This document shows, one piece after another, positions 10,846-23,066 of a stretch of 64,000 nucleotides of DNA (position 1 is its first letter; the number at the start of each line of letters is the position of its first letter). The stretch is from Gerris lacustris (Eukaryota > Arthropoda > Insecta > Hemiptera > Gerridae): NCBI GenBank assembly GCA_951217055.1, contig CATNVA010000018.1, positions 1 to 64,000 of the forward strand, read 5' to 3'. Under the pieces are notes generated by a model. That model had not been told where the DNA came from and made no database searches. It worked only from the letters and a program-made list of their open reading frames with translations. The position numbers and the translations under genes are program-made.

Positions 10846-13800
10846 TTTTTGGTGGAAACGAGTTTCTTTATATAATGTGATGCATATTCTAAGTTATTCT
10901 AGTTCTATCTGGCATCTAGTGGTCATTAAGAGAAACATAAGCCTATAGTTGTCAACATGAAATGAAGGGGAAATATAGACCACGCATACCAAGTTAGTTA
11001 TTTATTTTTTACACCCATTTTTATGTTAGTATTGGATATATTTGTGAAGAAAACATAAACTTAAACCCATGGGTTAATGTATGGGTTCATTATTTGTTTG
11101 CTAAATAGTTACCTTGTATTGTAAAAAAAACGTGTAATTTTAATGTATCAAATATGTTACATTGCACCGATAGCAGAACACCAAATTACTAAAATCATGT
11201 ATCTTATTTGATATATTATCCATCCTGCAGGATTTGTGCAAATATATCATTTCTACAAGAAAATTGTAGAAGCTGCTTCTACAATTGCTATGTGGCTCAA
11301 TGAAAGTCTGATATAAGTAAATAGAAAAATTTAAATTTATAAAACTTAAGACTTTAAGGCAAATTTTATAAACCTTTTTAAACTTCTTAGTTACCCTTGG
11401 AGTTTGGAGATGCAATACAAACAATGGAATGGTACAATATGATATGATTCCAAAATATCAAGTCAGAATATTTAGTAGTTTTATTTATAATTCATTATAA
11501 CTAATATGTCATCTCCTTATGCCTTTGGTAATAAGAAAATGCAAAATAAAGATTTATATTTTATACTAAATTGTATTTTATATAAAATATAAATAGTTTA
11601 TAGTTTATTATTTTTAAATAAATAACATTTGACATGATTAATAATTTTCTTCAATTTTAACACGATTTTATATTAAATAAAAGCTTTTCTCCATATCCAG
11701 TAGCATTTGTGACTTTTCAGAAATGTATAAAATATGATACAAAATCCGCATAAAATTATTGTTGTAAAATTATTGTGTTAGGGAAAGGGTTATGTATAAA
11801 AAATGATACATTGTTGCAGAACAGTTATTCTACGCATTTGAGGTAATGTATCAAATATGATACATTCAGAATATCAATAATAGCAACAACGGTAACAAAA
11901 TTAACTTCAAATTATTGTTTTATGGGTCTTTGGGGTGCTCAGTTATAAATATTAATAAAACGAACCACTGAAAATGACCTTGCCCCGTAAAGGGTTAAAA
12001 TTTACTAAAGTGCAAGGAACTTTCAGAGTATGAAAATCATCCAGGTGTGAAACAAATTAGAAATAAGTACTTGCTATACTCACATAATGCGATCAAAGTT
12101 GTTGTAGGAGGATCTAATGTTGGAATAGGGTTTTTTGGACGCAAAAGTGGTTTAGATCTGCTTCCATCAATGAAGTACTTCATCATGTTTAGCAAACAAA
12201 AAATCAAAATGTTTAGCAAAAATTTGCTTCTTCACCTTGGGATTCTGGCACAACTTTTCCCATATTTCACACCTGTAAAAATGTCAAAATATGAAAGACA
12301 GTTCAAATGATATTAGTGGGAATGGAGGTTATATAATCTCAATATTTTTTATGCTCATATAATGCTAATAAATTTAGCGAAAACTTGAATGCTGTGATTT
12401 ATATGACAGTATCTCATAAACATAACCCTCTCACTATAGAAATTAGAGTAAGAACTAAATTCAGTACAAGTTTAAGAAATATATATGAACAAATAATGCA
12501 ACAAATATATTGTTTCAAACATATCTTTAGATATGTTTGAAAGTATATAAAGTACTTTCCACTGAAAGCATGCATCTTAGATAAAAAAAATCGTAATTTT
12601 AACAACAATTAACTCGTGGGAGACAGTGTTCAAATCCCAGCCCCATGGAGAACAAAAGTTATAATATCTAAATCAACAAAATCCAGCAGTATCAATTAAT
12701 ACGTAAATACTAAAACAGTAAATTTGTATAATTTATACATTTGAGAAAGTATTGCTCTTTGTCAAAACAGTACATTCGAGTGAAACATTACTTTAAGATT
12801 TACCAAAAAATTATAACTTACCTTGCTTTATCCTTAGGCCAACTAAAGCATTATACATCAGGTTCTCTGCTTAAGCAGCCATACACATGACAAAAGTGAA
12901 CCATATTTTAACAGGTAATCAAAATCAAAAACTACACGCTGTGAAAAATGCGTAGAAGTAGAACTGGAAGACTGAAGGAATAGGCCGTTGGGACTTGACA
13001 CTTGAACGTTGATTGTTTACTCTATTACTTCCACTTTTGGCCGTCGGGTTCTTGGAGCAGTACCATCGCGCCAAACTTGGGCAAACCCCCACCCTGGGAG
13101 GTTGTATAGGGCTGAGAAAGACGAACGGTTCTGGGACAGTCCTAGAACCGTGAAACCAGTTCCTGATTTTAGCAGGGACTCGTTGAGTACAAATATTACG
13201 ACATGCGCAGAAACTATTTTATAGACGAACGGAGGTGGGAGGTGTAAGGTTACAACCTAAATGTTATAACCTTTATGCCTTTATCTTTATCTATAGACTA
13301 GGGAGTACATGAAGGGTGGTTAACAAAAGGGTTCATTTACATTTAAGGATTAAGTACCAGGTGAAGTTGTTTTTAGAGTCCCGTTAAGGGTTTGGGCATT
13401 TGTAAAAATATGCAGGATTAAAATAGGCTAAGGATTACAAGAAAGAACTTATAAAGTTAACTTACCAGTTTTGACGAGATATTTACTCCTTTCTTCATTC
13501 AAAACACATCATACACTTCCAATACTACATTAGATGACTAACCACAGAATATTTCCATAATTTACCTTAAACATATTATCTTAATAAAGCACAAAAATCA
13601 AAATATGCACCTCCAAAATTTCAAATAATAAACAAATGTATACTTGAATATACGTTATAACGAATTTTCACATTTTATATTTAATTCTAGCGTAAATAAA
13701 ACAAAAGGTGTTGCCGAGGTTTATTAGCAGTGATTATAAAGATACATTTAAGGTTTGCTCCAACAGCATGAAGAAGCGCGCATTTCAAATCAAACTCTCT

Positions 13801-14003
13801 GCGGCTTCTAGTGGCTGCCCCAGGAACTAACTGAAGGTACCAACTGTTATCCATAGAGCGCCACCCCCCTGTTGTAGAGACGAGACGCGCTATGGTGCGA
13901 ATGCTAGAGTTCGTACACAAGCCGGCTTATTCAGTTTTGTTATTGCGCTGATTTGTTGATCAAGAACTATATTGTTCAAATCAAGTTTTTTTAATAATCT
14001 AGA
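10846..14003. other. Long AT-rich non-coding stretch upstream of the 14-kb exon
   Basis: I see no gene I can support. The short open frames at 11140-11424, 12047-12310, 13009-13224 and 13687-13920 have no recognised domain. The last 330 bases (about 13680-14003) are less AT-rich and precede an ATG with a downstream splice donor, so they may contain the promoter and 5' leader of that exon. There is no clear TATA box or initiator that I would defend. Confidence 0.3.
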
Positions 14004-14094
14004 ATGGACGGTGCTGTAACTGTAGAAGTGGACATTTCATTCAAGGAACTTCTTACCGAATGGGATCTGGGCCATCTAAATCCGCTTTTTGAAG
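14004..14094 (+). CDS. Probable first coding exon of a host gene, SAM-domain-like start
   Basis: The ATG at 14004 opens 30 codons plus one base, ending at a GT donor (GAAG then GTATTT at 14095). Read-through would stop two codons later (TAA at 14100-14102), so the peptide is meaningful only if spliced. It ends FKELLTEWDLGHLNPLFE, resembling the first two helices of a sterile-alpha-motif (SAM) protein-interaction domain, where an acidic segment and an aromatic-Leu-Trp pattern precede an Asn-rich turn. The rest of such a domain would be in the next exon, which I could not find before the gypsy element. Codon use is less AT-biased than the surroundings. A short chance frame is the alternative. 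Confidence 0.4.
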
Positions 14095-16529
14095 GTATTT
14101 AACTATAATTTTTATTTAGTCATACCATATTTATCACCAAAGTTATATTATCAAGGTTCTATTTTAACTGTTTATGATTTGTTTCCTATACCCACCTAGA
14201 TAAACATTGACAATTTTATGTTAATTACATTAGATAATTTATAAACTAAAATAGTTTAAAACAAAAAATATTATTGGTAAATGTTAAGAGAGCGGTGGCC
14301 ACTCCGTTTGAGTTGACGTTTGACTTAATACTTGCTTAGCATTTAACAATTAATTTATAAGATGTTGGTGCGGTGCGATGTTCACAAGGTAAATTATACT
14401 TGCGAAATCTCTAAGGTTTTTTCTGGCATCAAGCTAATCTTACAGAGATGATTAGTAATGACGTCACAAGATGGCGTAAGCTTTCGAAAATTTATTCGAT
14501 TCGGTTTGTTATGTTCCTTTTCCTTATCACCTGTTATCAATCCCATGTAAAATGAATGGGAGAATTTTAATTAATTAATTATTAACTTATTATTAATTTA
14601 TAAGACTTTTCAACCTTTGAACGTTATTATACTAAGTCTATTTTAACAATGTAAGATAAGAAAACATTAAAAATGGCCTTTCTAGTGGTTTAAAATAAGT
14701 ATTATTGTGAGTGTGTTTTATGTATTGATACCGTCCGGGTCCGTTCTTATTTATTGTTTATTTTTTAAACGGTTTTTCAATTTTAGTTTGTATATTATGT
14801 CTTCCACCTCCTCGCGCGTTATGAAAATTTCATCTATACTTCATTTTTTTCGGAGGACAAAGCTATTCTTCGTAAAAGTATGTCAGAGTACTTAAGTAAT
14901 ATTAAATTAATGTATTAAATTAGTTTTTTAATCAAAATTTTAAACAAGTATACATGCGACGCACTAATATTTTATATTATCATACTTGTTATTATAAATA
15001 AACAAATAAATAAAACAGTCTGGTCTTTGTCTCGTCATCAACGTCTTTTTCCTAGGCTGGTCAGTGGTATATTTTATAGTATATATTATGTTCCAACATC
15101 AGTGAAATATAATGCACATTGTAAGTAACCAGGAACAAAATATTATTAGCAAATAATCTTTTATTACCTGGCAGATTAAGTATCACTATCTGTCTACAAG
15201 TTCTGTACCCTGAGTATACTTCATTGAGTTTCAAAACTTGAGGAAAATTTATTTTCGGAAACACAATATGAACACGAACACACCCTGTGAATTTATATGG
15301 CAACAGGAAATACAAAAAATCAAGTGTAAAGATTAATAACTCAAATAGCTTTTTCGATGATATGGACCCTTCACACAAATACTCATTTTAAATAACTGAA
15401 ACGAAAGTGTTGCTAGAAATGCCCTCAGAAGGCTGTGAAACGGTAACCCGGGCCTGCGCGGTCGAAGAATGTAGACGATTAAGAAGATGAGTTGTTTTGA
15501 AGCTGTCTCCTATCGTTGGCCGAATGGAAGAAACACGAACATCAACTCCTTAATAAACCTTTTTTTATTATATAATTAATTTATTTAATTTGGGAAATAT
15601 TATTTTTATTATTATTATTATGGAACGTTAATTATTATTTTAATTTATTTAATTAGTATTTTGGTTGTATTTATTTAGGGAAATTTGTTTATATAATTAA
15701 TTTTATGTGGTTTTCAAACCTGAAGTGGTGATGGAGTGTTTGGAAAATGGCTGAAGCATAAAGCATGTCTTTCTTTTACGATTTTTGTTTTAAGTTTGTT
15801 TTGCATGTAAATTTTAGTTTAATTAAGTTATTATTGAGTAAAGTTTAGAACCAAATGGAGTAATATTAAGATAATAGTGAATGTAAGTGTTATTTATCCT
15901 TTGTTTATTACTATCATTTCTAGCCACCAAACCACTCTTACCTCTAGTCAGTTATTATGTGTTATGTTCCATGTTTAGATTATTTACATGCTATTATTTA
16001 TTTCAAATTAAGATTTATTAGGGATTTGTTATTTATAATTAGGACAGTTTTGTTTTATGTGTAGCCATGAAGGTTAAATGTATTATATTTAGTGTTAGTC
16101 TATATACTCTGTACATGGATCAGTGAGTTTTTGATTCATTTTATGAAGTTAAGGGTTTAAAATTTATTTAAGTTAGTTTTTTTATTATTATTATTTTAGG
16201 TGATCTCAAGTTCTTTTTTGTTATGATGAAATAGTTATTTATTTCTTCCTACTTTCTAAAGAGAGTTATTGTGCATGAAATTAAGCTCCAATAAATTCAA
16301 GTTTTGTTTAATTATTTGATTCTATTCCCCTTATTTATTAAATTGTTGATTTTGATTTAATTAAGTTATTTATTCGTGTATCGTTGGGTTGAAATATTAT
16401 GAATCCCTCCCAACTCAGATTGAGATAGCCGAGGTTAATAAGTTATGTAACTGAACTTACTTGTCTTGAGTACTGGGTACAGGACAAGTACCTATTTCGT
16501 TAATAATTAATGAAAGTAAGTTACATATA
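14095..16529. other. AT-rich tract: putative intron, then gypsy 5' region
   Basis: If the exon at 14004 is real, this begins its first intron. Nothing coding is recognisable. The last part (about 15550-16529) directly precedes the gypsy primer-binding site and should contain the 5' LTR. It has T-rich, AATAAA-containing sequence (AATAAA near 16300), but I could not match it to any sequence downstream of the pol gene and so cannot define LTR borders. Confidence 0.3.
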
Positions 16530-16547
16530 TGGCGCCCAACGTGGGGC
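16530..16547 (+). other. Retrotransposon primer-binding site
   Basis: TGGCGCCCAACGTGGGGC lies about 100 bases before the gag ATG. TGGCGCCCAA-type sequences are the usual tRNA-primed minus-strand start sites just inside the 5' LTR of insect Ty3/gypsy and related elements. The 5' LTR should therefore end within a few bases upstream (near 16525). Confidence 0.75.
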
Positions 16548-16645
16548 TTTTGTTTTGATGTTTAATTAGGAATTTAGTATTTTTCTTGTTGAAATTTGTT
16601 AGTTTTTTTGCCTGTTTGTTTTAATTTTGTTTTGTTATTCTCTTG

Positions 16646-17899
16646 ATGAGCGATAGTGACGAGTCGGAAACCCTCCGTAGTAATTTCAGTTTTATTAACA
16701 GTCTCAATCGTCAGGAATTGAAAGTATTATTAGTCACAGCTGGGTTATCGGTTCATGGTTACTTGAAGACGTTAAGACAACGATTGAGATTTGCTCTTAA
16801 AAACTCGTCTATCCGATTTAAGCAATTAGAAAAAGACATGGCGTCGGAAGAAGACACAGGTAACGAAAATTTATGTAATGTAGACAATGAAACTAAAACT
16901 ACGGGTAGAGAAGGTTTCAGTGGGAATTTAGACAATGAACAATGCAATAGGGGATCATCTACAGAGGAAAGAAGACTTGGCAACCCTTCGGCAGCGGACG
17001 TGATTAGGAAATGGGGAATCAAATTTTCAAATCAAGGGGACCTTACTCTTAGCGAGTTTTTAACTCGAGTTGCGGAATTAAGGGACTCTTATGAGTTGTC
17101 TGAAGAAGAGGTGTTAGCTGGGCTGCCTCAACTTTTAAAAGGTGCGCATTTAAATTGGTATAGGCTAAATAAGGAATGGATTTTCTCTTGGGATACCTTC
17201 GTTGAAGCCCTGAAATTTCAATTTTTAGACCCTGATTTTCAGGAGCGTCTGAAGGAGGAAATCAGGAATAGGACCCAGGGGAAAGATAAACCTGCGGCTG
17301 ATTATATCCTGGCCTTGCGCTTACTTATGAGTAAGTTGGATGAGCCTATGTCACCCCAAACTCAAATAGTGCGGGTTTATAGGAATTTACACCCCACCTA
17401 TAAAACCTATGTCAGAAAGTCCGACTGTGCTACTCTTAGGGACATGTTGAGTCGGTGTAGAGAGTTTGAATCTATCGCTAGGCAAACCCAGGAGTATAAA
17501 CCTCCACCTAGTGCTAGTTTAGCCTTAGTACCTGAGGCTGCCTTTAAACCAAAGACTTCGGGTAAGAATTATAGAAGCCTTACCTCACCTGGAGGTCAGG
17601 TTAATAGTGTCATGGGACTTGAGCAATCCCGTAGTAAGGCAGGTCCTACATCCTTTCAGGTATCTGGGTCTTCGAGGAAAGATAGTGAGTCGAAGGCTGG
17701 ACCTTCAACTTCAGCTAGAACCGCCGAGATTCAAGGGGACACGTCTGGTTTCGAGCGCAAATGTTGGAATTGCGGCCTTTTGGGACACCCTTTTCGTATG
17801 TGCCGCCAGAAAAAGAAGTTGTTTTGTTATCGGTGCGGACTTTTCCGCAGCGATGGTGTTTACACCAGAAACTGCCCTGAGTGCTCGGGAAACCAGTAG
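16646..17899 (+). CDS. gag: Ty3/gypsy gag polyprotein
   Basis: This open frame of about 417 codons is read from the ATG at 16646. The N-terminal 60 residues include a SAP-like segment (LNRQELKVLLVTAGL and following). Residues about 120-270 form the retrotransposon-type capsid region (LLKGAHLNWY, FLDPDFQERLKEEI, YRNLHPTYKTYV). The C-terminus carries a zinc knuckle CWNCGLLGHPFRMC (about 17762-17803) followed by a second Cys cluster, CYRCGLF...CPEC. Gag forms the particle that packages element RNA. The frame is uninterrupted, unlike the downstream pol, and pol lies in another phase, consistent with frameshift expression. The Asn/Ser-rich linker before the knuckle is normal. Confidence 0.9.
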   Translation: MSDSDESETLRSNFSFINSLNRQELKVLLVTAGLSVHGYLKTLRQRLRFALKNSSIRFKQLEKDMASEEDTGNENLCNVDNETKTTGREGFSGNLDNEQCNRGSSTEERRLGNPSAADVIRKWGIKFSNQGDLTLSEFLTRVAELRDSYELSEEEVLAGLPQLLKGAHLNWYRLNKEWIFSWDTFVEALKFQFLDPDFQERLKEEIRNRTQGKDKPAADYILALRLLMSKLDEPMSPQTQIVRVYRNLHPTYKTYVRKSDCATLRDMLSRCREFESIARQTQEYKPPPSASLALVPEAAFKPKTSGKNYRSLTSPGGQVNSVMGLEQSRSKAGPTSFQVSGSSRKDSESKAGPSTSARTAEIQGDTSGFERKCWNCGLLGHPFRMCRQKKKLFCYRCGLFRSDGVYTRNCPECSGNQ

Positions 17900-17969
17900 T
17901 GGGTACTCTAAAAGAGGCTAAAGAGTATCTTAAGTCTATGAGCCTCATTAATAACCCCTCTGAAGTATT

Positions 17970-18224
17970 GTGTCGGAAGTAAGCCGCCAAGAAAAGGAAA
18001 TATTAGATATTCTATCCAATCTCTCGGTAGGTGATAACCGCTTGTTTATTGCCATTCAAATTGGAGACGTTTCAGTTAAAGCTTTGGTCGATACTGGTGC
18101 GGGCAAAACTTACTTAGGTGGTGCACTTGTTTCAAACATTCCTTCAAGTTCAGATGTCGAACAGGTATCCGCTACTTTAGCAAACGGGTCGTCGGTTGAT
18201 AGCTATGCCTTCCGTAGAGTTTAA
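17970..18224 (+). pseudogene. Ty3/gypsy aspartic protease segment
   Basis: Contains VKALVDTGAGKTYLGG (about 18081-18122). The DTGA tetrad is the catalytic aspartate motif of retropepsins, which cut Gag-Pol. It follows gag directly but in a different phase. The frame closes at 18224, and frameshifts occur between 18225 and 18386, where related coding sequence continues in other phases. The protease-RT linker is therefore disrupted. Confidence 0.8.
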
Positions 18225-18386
18225 TTTGAATGGACGGATCAAGACCTTAAGCCCGTATTCGTTTCCAGGTCTATCAGTGGACTGTTTATAAGGATTAGAC
18301 TTCATAAAAACATTTAGTATGGTAATCAACGTAGCCTGAGGCTGTTGGTTTTTTGAAGACGACCCTAATCGGACTTTTCCGTTTTT

Positions 18387-18948
18387 GTGTCTAGCGAGTC
18401 AGTTAATCAGATAAGAACTGATAACGAGGATAGTGCTAGCGGTATATTGTCTCCAGAGGAGGATGCCCGACTCAATTTTTTTCTTGAGAAAGAGTTAAAG
18501 ATGTTTACGAGTGTGAAGGGAGTTGCTGTGGGCACTAAACATTATATTGATGTTGAGGGTCATGCTCCGATCCGTCAACGGAATTATCCGGTTTCACCTA
18601 AAGTCCAGGAAGCGATAAATAATGAAGTTGACCGAATGTTAAAAGAAGGTATCATTAAACCGGCGAGAAGTCCGTGGAATAATCCGATTGTGATGGTGAG
18701 GAAGCCGGATGGAAGGTATCGGTTTTGTATCGACTTTAGGAAGGTTAATGCTGTGACGAAGAAAGACTTTTATCCTTTACCAATTATGACATAAATTCTT
18801 GATAAGTTGCGAGGTGCGAGATACTTGACTACTATTGATTTGCGAAATGCGTACCATCAAATAGAGTTAGATGAGGGTAGCCAATTGGTGACTGCGTTTT
18901 CTGTACCGGGTCGAGGCACGGTTGCTTTTGTCAGAATGACTTTGTGGA
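18387..18948 (+). pseudogene. pol: Ty3/gypsy reverse transcriptase, N-terminal half
   Basis: RT fingers and palm motifs appear in order: PSRSP-like ARSPWNNPIVMV, a KPDGRYRFCIDFRKVN block (about 18700-18748) and TTIDLRNAYHQIEL (about 18829-18870). Two lesions are visible: an in-frame TAA at 18792-18794 and a frameshift near 18948, after which RT resumes in the next frame. There is no functional start of its own. It would be made as part of a Gag-Pol fusion. Confidence 0.85.
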
Positions 18949-19911
18949 GCAAGCAACACGTTACAAGCTTTCTTAGACTCAATTATAGGACCTGAACTTG
19001 AACCGTATTGCTGGGTCTATTTAGATGATATAATAATTGCAACCGACACTTTTGATAAACATCTAGAATACCTTACCCTAGTCTTCAAGCGATTGAGAGA
19101 ATTAGGCCTTGCTTTGAATACTGATAAGTGTTGTTTTTGTTGTAAAGAGCTAAAGTATTTAGGTTTTGTGGTCAATGAAGATGGTCTTAAGGTTGATCCA
19201 GACAAAATAGCTCCACTCTTAGAATATCCTAAGTCTGTTAAGGAAGTTCGTCGTCTGTTAGGTGTTGCTTCTTGGTACAGACGGTTTATTCCAGATTTCA
19301 GCACTACAGTTGAACCTTTTACCCGACTTCTAAAAAAGAGGATTCATTGGACTTGGGCCGAGGAACAGCAAATAGCATTTCAAAAGGTTAAGGATTTAGT
19401 TTCGAGTGCTCCAGTTCTGTCTTTAGCTGATTTTAAGATTCCTTTTGTTTTGCAAATCGATGCTAGTGACGTTGGTCTTGGCGCAGTGCTGTCACAGGTT
19501 GTAGATGGCCAGGAAAAAGTTGTAGCTTTCGCGAGTCGTAGTCTTTCTGATGTTGAGCTGCGCTATTCCACTACTGAGAAAGAATGTTTAGCAGTTTTGT
19601 GGTCTATAAAGAAATTTAGAGCATATCTTGAAGGTTATTCATTTACGGTGATTACAGATCATCAAAGTCTTAAGTGGTTACGGAATATGACTAATCCTAC
19701 GGGTCGATTAGCTCTTTGGTCTTTAGAACTTCAGGATATGGATTTAAAAGTCGAATACCGGAAAGGAAGTCTTAATGCTGTATCTGATGCGCTTTCACGG
19801 ATTCCGGAAGGTCAGGAAATATGTATTTTGCGGTTGGAAGATACGAATGACGTGTGGTACAAGAGAAAGATTGCTAAAGTTTTGGAACGCCCAGAGGCGT
19901 TTCCTGATTAG
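18949..19911 (+). pseudogene. pol: Ty3/gypsy RT C-terminal half and RNase H
   Basis: Resumes in a new frame. The catalytic YLDD is at 19018-19029, followed by the thumb and the connection (VDPDKIAPLLEYPKSVKEVR, about 19192-19251). RNase H follows, with DASDVGLGAVLSQ (about 19459-19497), STTEKECLAVLW and ITDHQSLKWL (about 19651-19680). An in-frame TAG at 19909-19911 separates this from the integrase, which continues in the same frame. The catalytic residues are all present, so inactivation is by stops rather than active-site loss. Confidence 0.85.
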
Positions 19912-20880
19912 GCAGTACACGACGGTCGATTATACCACCACAGAGAAACTCCTGTTGAAGCTCAACTAGAAGGACATGTGAATGATTGGAAGTTGATAAT
20001 CCCGGAAAATATGAGACGAGAGGTTTTCAAGGAAAATCATGAAAGACCTGAAGGAGGTCATCAAGGCGTTCAAAAGACCTTTGATCGCATTGCTAATAAT
20101 TATTACTGGCCAGGAATGTGGCGAGAGATTAAAGCATTTTGTAGGAGATGTCCAGTATGCCAAAAACATAAGGTTGATCCCGGACGTATAGCAGGGCTGT
20201 TCGGCGCCCGATCATATGAAGAACCGTGGCTCACGGTGGCTCCAGACTTTATAGGTCCATTCCCAACTTCCTCGAGAGGTAATGTTTACCTGTTGGTGTT
20301 TCTCGATTTATTTTCTAAATGGGTTGAGATGGTCCCCGTTCGCAAAGCCAATGCAGAAATAGTCAAACGCGAGCTTGAAAATTTGATTATTTCTCGTTGG
20401 GGTACTCCTCGCTACTTTCTGACTGATAATGGAACCGAATTCGCCAACAAGGTTATTGCAGAAGCTGCAGAAGGATTTGGAATCGAGTTGGTGAAGACTC
20501 CACCTTATCGTCCTCAAGCAAATCCTGTTGAGAGGGTTAATCGCACGATCAAGACGATGATCTCTTCATTTGTTGACGGTAACCATAAGAGTTGGGATCT
20601 GTATATTCCTCAATTTCGTTTTGCTGTCAACTCAGCTGTCCACTGTTCTACAGGATTTTCTCCGGCTATCATTCTCTTTGGGAGAGAATTGAATATGCCA
20701 AAAACCTTACGAAGTGAGGCTGAGAAGGAAGTTTTAGCAGGAGCTAGTAATCCAGGAGCATGGATAGAGAAGAACAGCCGACTTAAAGAAATTAAAGAAT
20801 TAGTAGCACAAAATCTTGGTATAGCCGCTAAGAAGCAGGCAAAGTATTATGATGCTCGTAGACGACACAAAGAGTTTTAG
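19912..20880 (+). pseudogene. pol: Ty3/gypsy integrase
   Basis: The same frame as RNase H continues after the TAG. The zinc-binding HHCC motif is visible (ENHERPEGGHQGVQ followed by CRRCPVC, about 20035-20160). The DDE core is represented by WLTVAPDFIGPFP (first D about 20248), LTDNGTEF (about 20419-20442) and NPVERVNR (catalytic E about 20531). The integrase inserts element cDNA. The frame ends with TAG at 20878-20880 just before the C-terminal GDLVL-type domain. Confidence 0.85.
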
Positions 20881-21106
20881 ATAGGAGACTTAGTTTTAAA
20901 GAAAACCATTTACTTTCTTCTGGTACGAATAATTTTACCTCGAAGCTTGCTCAGAAATTTGGTGGTCCATTTAAAGTCGTAAATGTTGTTTCCCCTAGAG
21001 TCTATCAATTGGAAGATTCAAGTGGCCGAGATTTAGGACGCTGCCTATAAAAGATCTGCAGGTTTGGGTTGAGGACAACCCTGAAGGGCAACTGGAGGAG
21101 ATGTAA
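20881..21106 (+). pseudogene. Integrase C-terminal remnant
   Basis: Immediately after the TAG come GDLVL codons. A frameshift near 20905 is followed by TSKLAQKFGGPFKVV and a RVYQLEDSSGRD segment, the usual gypsy integrase C-terminal (GPY/F-like) sequence, ending at TAA 21104-21106. Recognition rests on the FGGPFKV stretch. Confidence 0.75.
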
Positions 21107-22430
21107 ATTTTATTTGTTCTATCGTTTATGTCTGTAGGTTATCGTTTTCATTAGTAGGTTTTTTTTGAGGTCTGGAACTTTTTGTTTGTTATTCTTTATC
21201 GATTTGATTGTTACTAAGTATTTAAGTTAGTTAAATTGTTATTGTTATGATTTTTGAAAGTTTTATTTTAAAATCCTGTTATTGATAGGAATTTATAATT
21301 TATTTAGTAGAAGATAGGTTAGGTAATGAGGTACAAAGTGGTTTACTTTCATTTGGTGGTCTAGCATTGATACGAGAGTTTCCCGGCCTTCCTTAAGTAT
21401 ATACCATTCCATTATCCTTTTCCATGGACCAACATTCTTGTGTAAAGTCTCTGTGACGGTCCTCGCAGAGTGAAGTGTGTCTCACCTTTACCATCACTAC
21501 TATCCATGTGGCTCTCAGTGAGTTCCCTCTTAAAGTGAGAGGGGGATGTAACGAGGCAACTTTTAAGAACATCGCTAACCTGGGATATAGATATCCATTA
21601 TACCATTCTGCGGCAACGATTGGCAACACCAAACTATTATTCTGTGACATTTGTTTTTTTTATTTTGCGGCACTTAGTTTTGGTTAGAGCAAATAACTAT
21701 AATTAAGAGGTGAGTGGACCGACACATCGAGTTCTGGGATCTGACAGCCGGCCCTGCTCTTATCATGTAAAATTTATGATTAATAAATTAACAAAATGGG
21801 TTTCCAATGTCAAGTTTGTTACACATTTGTTGGCTCTATTAAAATGTTAATACTGCATTAAAAACATCAGCACAGGACACACAGGTCCGGTCACAATTAT
21901 AAATGCATAAATGCATGCAACAGTCAATGTCTGAGAACATTTCAGACTTTGGGTGTTTTTAAGAGGCACTTGTTCCGTTGTGATGGGAATTATAATGTTA
22001 CTAAAATTAACTATATAGTTATGTATATAACTGAATAAATGAAATACTACTATTAAAGAATACATAACAATTAAATAAATAATTTAAAAATACATCGGGT
22101 TACCTTAAAAAATAAATTCCCCAAGTTCGACAAGTAAATAGCCACTCAAGCTGGGGAAAAAAGTATTTTTCTTGACCAGCAGATTTTTAAAGTTTATAAG
22201 ACTTCTCTGGGAGCCTAATGTATTTTTAAATGACTTTAATAGCAATTAAGAATTTTAAAATTAATTAAACTATTCTGTAAATACTAGATTATCTATCTTG
22301 TTATTAAGGATGGGCGAGGGTAACCTGGCGTTCTCTGTTGTATTAAAAGTAAGTTTTATTTTATTATTCCTAGCTGTTACTGATTCTTGATGATTAATTC
22401 CTATAAGGTGTATTATGATTAGAGTTCGGA
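21107..22430. other. Gypsy 3' flank; expected 3' LTR not recognised
   Basis: T-rich sequence follows the end of pol, then GC-richer sequence (21370-21720) with open frames that carry no recognisable domain. The purine run GGAGGAG near 21094-21100 could be a polypurine tract. I could not match this stretch to the region upstream of 16530. There is no gene here that I can support. Confidence 0.3.
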
Positions 22431-22434
22431 TCAA

Positions 22435-22625
22435 TATGCACTTAAAAACCTCAATATATGCATTTGAAAATTTCGAAATGTGCACATAATATATGCAACT
22501 TATTCCAAAAATATATGCACTAAAATATGCACTTATCCCTAATATATGCACTTATTCCTAATATATGCACTTATTCCTAATATATGCACTTAAATATGCA
22601 TTTATTCCTAATAAATGCATAAATG
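22435..22625. repeat. Short-period ATATGCACTTATTCCTA repeats
   Basis: The words TATGCACTTA and TTCCTAATA recur about six times in slightly varied order, with spacing near 20 bp at 22515-22600. It ends shortly before the 5' region of the non-LTR element. No coding potential. Confidence 0.7.
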
Positions 22626-23066
22626 AGTTGCGTCCTTGACGCCATGCGAGTAACATCTCTTCTCATACGCTCCGTTTAAAATCGTATTTTTTTTACAGTT
22701 CAAATCGTTATTTGACAGTGATTTTTTGTGGTAATTGGTAGCTTATGAATTTGTGTTTCATTTTCTTAACTCATTTTTAAAAATCTGTGGATATTTCCAG
22801 CATAAAAAGTATCGTTAGAAGGTAAAAGTTCTCAGGCATTTTACATTATTTGCGTGATTTCAAAGAAACGACCGTTGAAAAGCCTACGCGCATGTCTCAT
22901 TGGTAGTGAAGTGGAGTAGAGGGGCATTCCATTCATTAATACGCTACCGAGCGAGGCAGTCCATTCATAATCCTCGTTGCCGAGGAGTGGGGATCGCCCA
23001 GGTCAACCCGTGCTAACTCCAAGCTTACTCCCTCCCTTCTTTAGTGCGTAGCTCGGAGCAAAGCTG

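Noticed and set aside
12047..12310. 87-codon plus-strand frame
   Set aside because: No recognisable motif and no splice or promoter support.
13687..13920. 77-codon minus-strand frame upstream of the SAM-like exon
   Set aside because: Probably a GC-richer promoter region read by chance; no family recognised.
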